Origin: CAZMMV01 sp964567475
GTDB taxonomy: Bacteria; Bacillota; Clostridia; Tissierellales; Tissierellaceae
DNA length: 10,548 nucleotides
Direction: 5' to 3'
Assembly: GCA_964567475.1 (NCBI GenBank)
Contig: CAZMMV010000061.1
Span: forward strand, 1-10,548
The stretch's first letter is position 1. Every line of letters starts with the position of its first letter. The notes beneath the pieces are model-generated. The model was not told the origin of the DNA. It ran no database searches and saw nothing but the letters and a program-made list of their open reading frames with translations. The position numbers and the translations under genes were made by a program. Shown here in pieces: positions 7,345 through 10,548 of the stretch.

Positions 7345-8038
7345 TTTGCTCCTTTATTCCTAACATTTTATATTTTTTGTACAAATATACTCCTACAATT
7401 GCCATAAAAGATATTAATAGTAATGCTATTAAAAACATACTATTTCTATCTTCACTATTAATAATTCCCTCTGTGCCTACACTAAAAATAATTATTCCGG
7501 GAATCATAAATACAAAAGTTCCTAAGCTATATTTTACTATAGAAATATTAGTTATGCCATAGGCAAAGTTTTGGAGATTAAAAGGAAATATAGGTAATAA
7601 TCTAGTTATCATGAGAATTAACATTTCTTTCTCAGATTCCCTTTGAAAAATTATATTATATAAGTTTTCATTCTTTTTAACTAATTCCTTTATAGAGTCC
7701 TTTAACAAATATCTACTTAAAACAAATGACAAAACTGCTCCTGTAGTAGCACCTATTAAACAATATAAGCTTCCCATCCAAGGACCAAACAATCCACTTG
7801 CTATGACAGCAAAGGTAACTCCAGGTAAAGCTAAAATTGAAGAACCAATTATAGTAAACAATAGATACAAAAATGCTGAAAATAAATAATTATTATCTAC
7901 AAAACTAATAATTTGTTTTAAATTCTCAGCATCTCTTAAATAGGAACTCCACTGCAACTTTTTATTTAAGCATAGTCCTATAATTATTATCATTATAAAA
8001 ATTAAAACTTTTTTATATTTTTTCATTAATCTCTTCAT
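7334..8038 (-). CDS. TVP38/TMEM64 (SNARE-associated, DedA-like) membrane protein
   Basis: Polytopic inner-membrane protein, 234 aa, of the TVP38/TMEM64 branch of the DedA superfamily, to which E. coli YdjX and YdjZ belong. After an N-terminal signal-anchor helix (about 9-24), the core holds ALPGVTFAVIASGLFG (70-85), a glycine-rich helix ending LSRYLL (107-112), and the hallmark TRLLPIFPFNLQNFAYGIT (145-163) with the conserved Arg and Pro residues of the re-entrant segment. Transport of lipid carriers or other small molecules has been proposed for the superfamily; the substrate here is unknown. The ATG at 8038 lies 3 nt after AAAAAGG; the TTG at 8041 or the ATG at 8026 are alternatives. It starts the overlapping run of transferase genes. 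Confidence 0.85.
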   Translation of the reverse strand: MKRLMKKYKKVLIFIMIIIIGLCLNKKLQWSSYLRDAENLKQIISFVDNNYLFSAFLYLLFTIIGSSILALPGVTFAVIASGLFGPWMGSLYCLIGATTGAVLSFVLSRYLLKDSIKELVKKNENLYNIIFQRESEKEMLILMITRLLPIFPFNLQNFAYGITNISIVKYSLGTFVFMIPGIIIFSVGTEGIINSEDRNSMFLIALLLISFMAIVGVYLYKKYKMLGIKEQNER

Positions 8039-8079
8039 CAACCTTTTTGGTCATCTTAAATAAAAATATTTCTTATTAA

Positions 8080-8115
8080 AAATCTATCCATTTAGATATC
8101 TAAATGGATAAATTT
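8080..8115 (-). terminator. palindromic hairpin terminator after the rhodanese gene
   Basis: A 26-bp perfect palindrome (8085-8110) extends by four more pairs, AAAT with ATTT (8080-8083 with 8112-8115), across one mismatch. On the - strand it follows the rhodanese stop by 4 nt and is trailed by ATTTTTAATAA, fitting an intrinsic terminator. The T-tract on the + strand (ATTTTTATTTATTTTT) is stronger, so it could also block antisense transcription. It would separate the three rhodanese/TVP38 genes from the transferase run. A perfect palindrome could also be a protein-binding site. Confidence 0.75.
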
Positions 8116-8119
8116 TTAT

Positions 8120-8611
8120 TTATTTTTCTAATAGTTCTTTATATTCCTCTCCGCCTTCTTCCCAAGCTCCTATTCCACCTTCAAGTGTGTAAATTTGATC
8201 TGCTGATATTCCCATTTCAATCATTAGGTCTGTACCCTTTTGAGCGTAAGACTTTCCTGAATAGCAAATTAATGCATATTTATCATCAGGATTTCCTAAT
8301 TCCTCTCCAGTTGCTAGCTTAAGTGCTTCTTTTAAATTTTTTATCCCTGATTCATTATCTCCATTTTTAGCAGCGTCTAAATCCGCTCCAAATGAACCTA
8401 CAATATGACTTTTATCAAAGTCTTCTGCTTTTCTTACATCAAGGATAACATAATCATCTGCCTCTGATTCTATTGATTCTTTTAGGTCTTCAATTCCAAC
8501 ATATTTCATTTCATTTGCTACTTGTCCCTCATCTGATTCTTGTCCACATGCTACTAATAATAGTGATAAAATAAGTAAAGCAGGCAATAATTTAAATAGT
8601 TTCTTTTTCAT
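8120..8611 (-). CDS. single-domain rhodanese lipoprotein
   Basis: Predicted surface-anchored sulfurtransferase, 163 aa. The signal peptide ends in the lipobox LVAC with lipidated Cys22. One rhodanese domain covers about 36-160: YVILDVRKAEDFDKSHI (54-70), then the active-site loop CYSGKSYA with catalytic Cys116, and LEGGIGAWEEGG near the end. The CxxGxS loop keeps the cysteine needed to carry a persulfide (or perselenide). About 30 residues between the DVR strand and the active site form a longer helical insertion (78-112) than in minimal rhodaneses. The ATG immediately follows the stop of the TVP38 gene with AAAGGGG upstream, so the two are co-translated. The sulfur acceptor is unknown. Confidence 0.88.
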   Translation of the reverse strand: MKKKLFKLLPALLILSLLLVACGQESDEGQVANEMKYVGIEDLKESIESEADDYVILDVRKAEDFDKSHIVGSFGADLDAAKNGDNESGIKNLKEALKLATGEELGNPDDKYALICYSGKSYAQKGTDLMIEMGISADQIYTLEGGIGAWEEGGEEYKELLEK

Positions 8612-9301
8612 TTACAATACCCCTTTCTTTTTTTGTTTTTCAATCCAAATCTTTCTTGCAGTGTATACTAATGCAGTAATTCCAAATAGCAACAGCAGTC
8701 CTTTTACAAAAGTAGATGGCTCTGAAGACTTAGCTGAAGCATATGAATAAACAATAGTCGCTGGTAATTGACCAATTCCTGTAGCCATAAAAAATCCTCC
8801 AAATCCCATAGGCGTTAATCCTGCGGCATAACTAATAGGATCAAAAGGCACAAATGGTAAAAGCCTAGCTACAAGTATAGTATTTTTCCCATATTTATCA
8901 AAGAAAACATCTACATCATCAAGAGCCATTTTACTAGCAAATTTTTCAGCAACTCCTCTACCATAAACCCTTGATATGGCAAAACATATAGCAGCTCCAG
9001 CCATGGCACTAGTCCATGAAAGTATAGCTCCTTTCCACCATCCCCAAATAGCGGCATTAGCAAAGGTTATAAAGAATGCTGGTATTGGAGCCATTATAGC
9101 TTGTAGTATCATCATTGAAAATGAAACTGCTACGGCCCATGCTCCAAATGATCTTATATATGCTTTTACAGATTCAACATTTTTAAATGCAGTAGTCATG
9201 TTTTTCAAACCATGGTTTAATGGTTTAACCAAAACAAATAATAGCACAACTACAATTAAAATTAAAACTTTTATAATCGTAGATTTTTTAATTTTATTCA
9301 T
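8612..9301 (-). CDS. TVP38/TMEM64 (SNARE-associated, DedA-like) membrane protein
   Basis: Second TVP38/TMEM64 membrane protein of the cluster, 229 aa. N-terminal helix at 10-26, then the core PIPAFFITFANAAIWGWW (72-89), a small-residue-rich helix SAMAGAAICFAISRVYGRG (98-116), the hallmark ARLLPFVPFDPISYAAGLT (145-163) and GQLPATIVYSY (177-187), with a last helix near 200-214 and a Lys-rich tail. The ATG at 9301 is chosen because a perfect AGGAGG (9313-9308) lies 6 nt upstream; an ATG at 9307 touches that site, and upstream in-frame codons to 9364 lack one. It clearly differs from the copy at 7334-8038, so it is not a recent duplicate. It sits between two rhodanese lipoproteins, suggesting a shared substrate. 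Confidence 0.88.
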   Translation of the reverse strand: MNKIKKSTIIKVLILIVVVLLFVLVKPLNHGLKNMTTAFKNVESVKAYIRSFGAWAVAVSFSMMILQAIMAPIPAFFITFANAAIWGWWKGAILSWTSAMAGAAICFAISRVYGRGVAEKFASKMALDDVDVFFDKYGKNTILVARLLPFVPFDPISYAAGLTPMGFGGFFMATGIGQLPATIVYSYASAKSSEPSTFVKGLLLLFGITALVYTARKIWIEKQKKKGVL

Positions 9302-9307
9302 TCCCAT

Positions 9308-9313
9308 CCTCCT
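9308..9313 (-). promoter_or_regulatory. perfect AGGAGG ribosome binding site setting the TVP38 start
   Basis: AGGAGG is followed by ATGGGA and then ATG at 9301. The 6-nt spacing favours the second ATG, shortening the protein by 2 residues relative to 9307 and by 21 relative to the longest open frame. Confidence 0.8.
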
Positions 9314-9418
9314 CTTAAATGGCTTATATCCAATATCAGAGTAATGTTTGTAATGATAAATCAATTAAATATAAATATCTTTTAATTTTTTATTATCCCT
9401 TAATATAAACATCTTATA

Positions 9419-10342
9419 CTATTTCTCTACTTCATTGTTAGCACACCAAGTATTATAAGAACCATCATAATTTTTTGTAACTTCATAGTCTAACATTTCT
9501 AATATTAATTGTGAATAAGATGACCTAATTCCAGATGTACAATAAGTGACTAGCTTGTCCCCTTTTTGAACATCCTTATTTTCAAACAAGGAAGCAATCT
9601 CATCATTAGATTTTAAATATCCATCAGAATCAAATAAATCTGTAAATCTTACTTGAATTGCTCCTGGCAAATGTCCACCTTTTGCTTCACCATAAAAAAC
9701 TCCACCGTTAAATTCTTTATCTGCACGAACATCAACAATTACATAGTCCTCATATGATTCTTCCAATTCCTTTGTATTGATAACATGCTCATAATCTAGC
9801 TCATCTACTTTTACTTCTACTGCTTCAAGCTTTTTAATATCTTTAGATTTAGCTAAGCCAATATCTTTTAAAGCTTTTATTCCACCATCAACCATCTTGA
9901 GATTTTCATAACCTGCTGCTCTCAGTGTCCATAAAATTCTGCCATCTTCACCCCAACCATCAGGTCCTTCTGCAAACATAATTATTTCTTTATCTTTTGA
10001 TAAACCTAACTCACTAAGTTTTTCAGATAATAATTCTGGATGAAGAATTAAACCCCAATCATAATCTCCTTTTTCTGCATTCTCTATATTAGATAAAACT
10101 TGCCAGTCAATTGCTGTCGCTCCTTCTATAGTACCCTTTTTAGCTGCCTTCTCTCCCCTGGCATCCAATAAAATAATATTATCATCTTCATAATGTTCCT
10201 TTACATAATTGGCATCTACAATATATTCACCTGTAAATTTGGATTCGTTTACCTTTCCAACTGTTTTTTCACTAGTACAAGCAAGAAGTGAAAATGTTAA
10301 AACAAATACTAATACTAGCAATAAGCACTTTTTATTTCTCAC
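9419..10342 (-). CDS. two-domain rhodanese (thiosulfate sulfurtransferase-like) lipoprotein
   Basis: Predicted surface sulfurtransferase, 307 aa, comparable to the exported E. coli YnjE. Signal peptide with lipobox LLAC, lipidated Cys22. The N-terminal rhodanese domain (about 40-168) keeps IILLDARGE and GGIKAL but has MFAEGPDGWGEDG where the active-site cysteine loop belongs, so it is probably non-catalytic. The C-terminal domain (about 185-300) has DYVIVDVRADKEF and the active loop CTSGIRSS with catalytic Cys268, then YDGSYNTW. This pseudo-domain plus active-domain layout is typical of thiosulfate/mercaptopyruvate sulfurtransferases. The GTG at 10342 is preferred because AGGAGATGAT (10356-10347) is well spaced for it and overlaps the ATG at 10351. 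First gene of the - strand block; the donor is unknown. Confidence 0.88.
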   Translation of the reverse strand: MRNKKCLLLVLVFVLTFSLLACTSEKTVGKVNESKFTGEYIVDANYVKEHYEDDNIILLDARGEKAAKKGTIEGATAIDWQVLSNIENAEKGDYDWGLILHPELLSEKLSELGLSKDKEIIMFAEGPDGWGEDGRILWTLRAAGYENLKMVDGGIKALKDIGLAKSKDIKKLEAVEVKVDELDYEHVINTKELEESYEDYVIVDVRADKEFNGGVFYGEAKGGHLPGAIQVRFTDLFDSDGYLKSNDEIASLFENKDVQKGDKLVTYCTSGIRSSYSQLILEMLDYEVTKNYDGSYNTWCANNEVEK

Positions 10343-10346
10343 TATA

Positions 10347-10356
10347 ATCATCTCCT
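10347..10356 (-). promoter_or_regulatory. ribosome binding site favouring a GTG start
   Basis: AGGAGATGAT matches nine of ten bases of the AGGAGGTGAT complement of the 16S rRNA tail. It covers the ATG at 10351, leaving the GTG at 10342 correctly spaced (9 nt from AGGAG). Confidence 0.65.
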
Positions 10357-10454
10357 ATTTAATTAGAATTGATTTAAAAATCTTATAATATAGTATCCCA
10401 ATCCTCCTTTTTTAGCTTTATATACCTTGTAATTCCTTACTCTTCTACGCATTA

Positions 10455-10483
10455 ATTTTAACATATACAATTAGCTAATTGAA
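10455..10483 (-). promoter_or_regulatory. candidate extended -10 promoter with palindromic spacer
   Basis: On the - strand TGTTAAAAT (TGn plus -10 TAAAAT at 10460-10455) lies 17 bp after a weak -35, TTCAAT (10483-10478). A perfect 14-bp palindrome, CAATTAGCTAATTG (10468-10481), fills most of the spacer and could be an operator. The -10 region closely matches that of the ABC operon (75-90). Leader to the GTG is about 105 nt. Confidence 0.45.
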
Positions 10484-10500
10484 ATTAATTTTGTCTATTC

Positions 10501-10535
10501 TAAGTCTACATGTATAGATAAAATCTATTGACTTA
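10501..10535. repeat. nested inverted repeats upstream of the - strand operon
   Basis: Outer arms TAAGTC (10501-10506) and GACTTA (10530-10535) flank inner arms ATAGAT (10514-10519) and ATCTAT (10523-10528) with an AAAA-rich centre. TACATGTA (10507-10514) is itself a palindrome. No T-run follows on either strand. It may be a regulator site or the end of a hairpin belonging to a gene outside the window. Confidence 0.35.
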
Positions 10536-10548
10536 AAATATATTATTA

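Noticed and set aside
8041..8080. Separate promoter for the second TVP38/transferase run
   Set aside because: The best candidate, TAAGAT with a TTTTAA 17 bp upstream, matches consensus too poorly to call in AT-rich DNA.
8976..9344. 122-codon open frame on the + strand opposite the TVP38 gene
   Set aside because: It is antisense to a well-supported membrane protein, has no ribosome site and shows no recognisable domain.
4157..10342. Selenocysteine (in-frame TGA) genes, expected because TIGR04282/TIGR04283 are called selenodomain-associated
   Set aside because: Every coding region reads through to its stop with catalytic cysteines encoded as Cys, and no gene is cut short at a TGA with homologous sequence continuing after it. 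Only the N-gapped gene cannot be judged fully.
1..10548. CRISPR array, tRNA/rRNA genes, transposase or prophage genes
   Set aside because: No regularly spaced repeats, no RNA gene-like GC-rich structured segments and no mobile-element proteins are seen on either strand.

Overview
The DNA is very AT-rich, with short intergenic gaps, strong AGGAGG-type ribosome binding sites, frequent TTG/GTG starts and ATA/AGA-rich codon use. This points to a low-GC Firmicute, most likely an anaerobic member of Clostridia/Tissierellia; the species cannot be named from the sequence. The only assembly defect is a run of exactly 100 N at 7126-7225, inside one gene.

Layout: the window holds two converging gene blocks. 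On the + strand (125-4130) is a complete ABC importer of the YnjB type: a lipoprotein substrate-binding protein, two separate membrane permeases and a long ATPase. It ends in a hairpin (4111-4148) that the opposing block probably shares. On the - strand, read right to left, a two-domain rhodanese lipoprotein (10342-9419) is followed by a TVP38/TMEM64 membrane protein (9301-8612) and a single-domain rhodanese lipoprotein (8611-8120). A strong palindromic terminator-like hairpin (8080-8115) follows. Then comes a tightly overlapping run: a second TVP38/TMEM64 protein (8038-7334), a TIGR04282/DUF2064 transferase broken by the N gap (7344-6824), a kinase-fold phosphotransferase (6831-5833), a TIGR04283 family-2 glycosyltransferase (5843-5154) and an iron-sulfur CCG-domain protein (5140-4157).

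How the genes may work together: from memory, Escherichia coli carries ydjX-ydjY-ydjZ-ynjA-ynjB-ynjC-ynjD-ynjE, which encodes two TVP38/TMEM64 proteins, an iron-sulfur protein, an AhpD-like protein, a YnjBCD ABC importer and an exported multi-domain rhodanese. Most of those parts recur here in another phylum. They are joined to the TIGR04282/TIGR04283 transferase pair, whose family names tie them to radical-SAM/selenodomain and arsenosugar clusters, and to a kinase. The inference is one uncharacterised pathway: surface sulfurtransferases and an ABC importer handle a small, perhaps sulfur-, selenium- or arsenic-containing compound, and cytoplasmic transferases, a kinase and an iron-sulfur protein make or process a modified sugar-like product. 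The substrate is unknown, and no radical SAM protein, ArsM or selenoprotein gene is visible in the window. Both blocks have similar extended -10 promoters near the window edges, which hints at common regulation.
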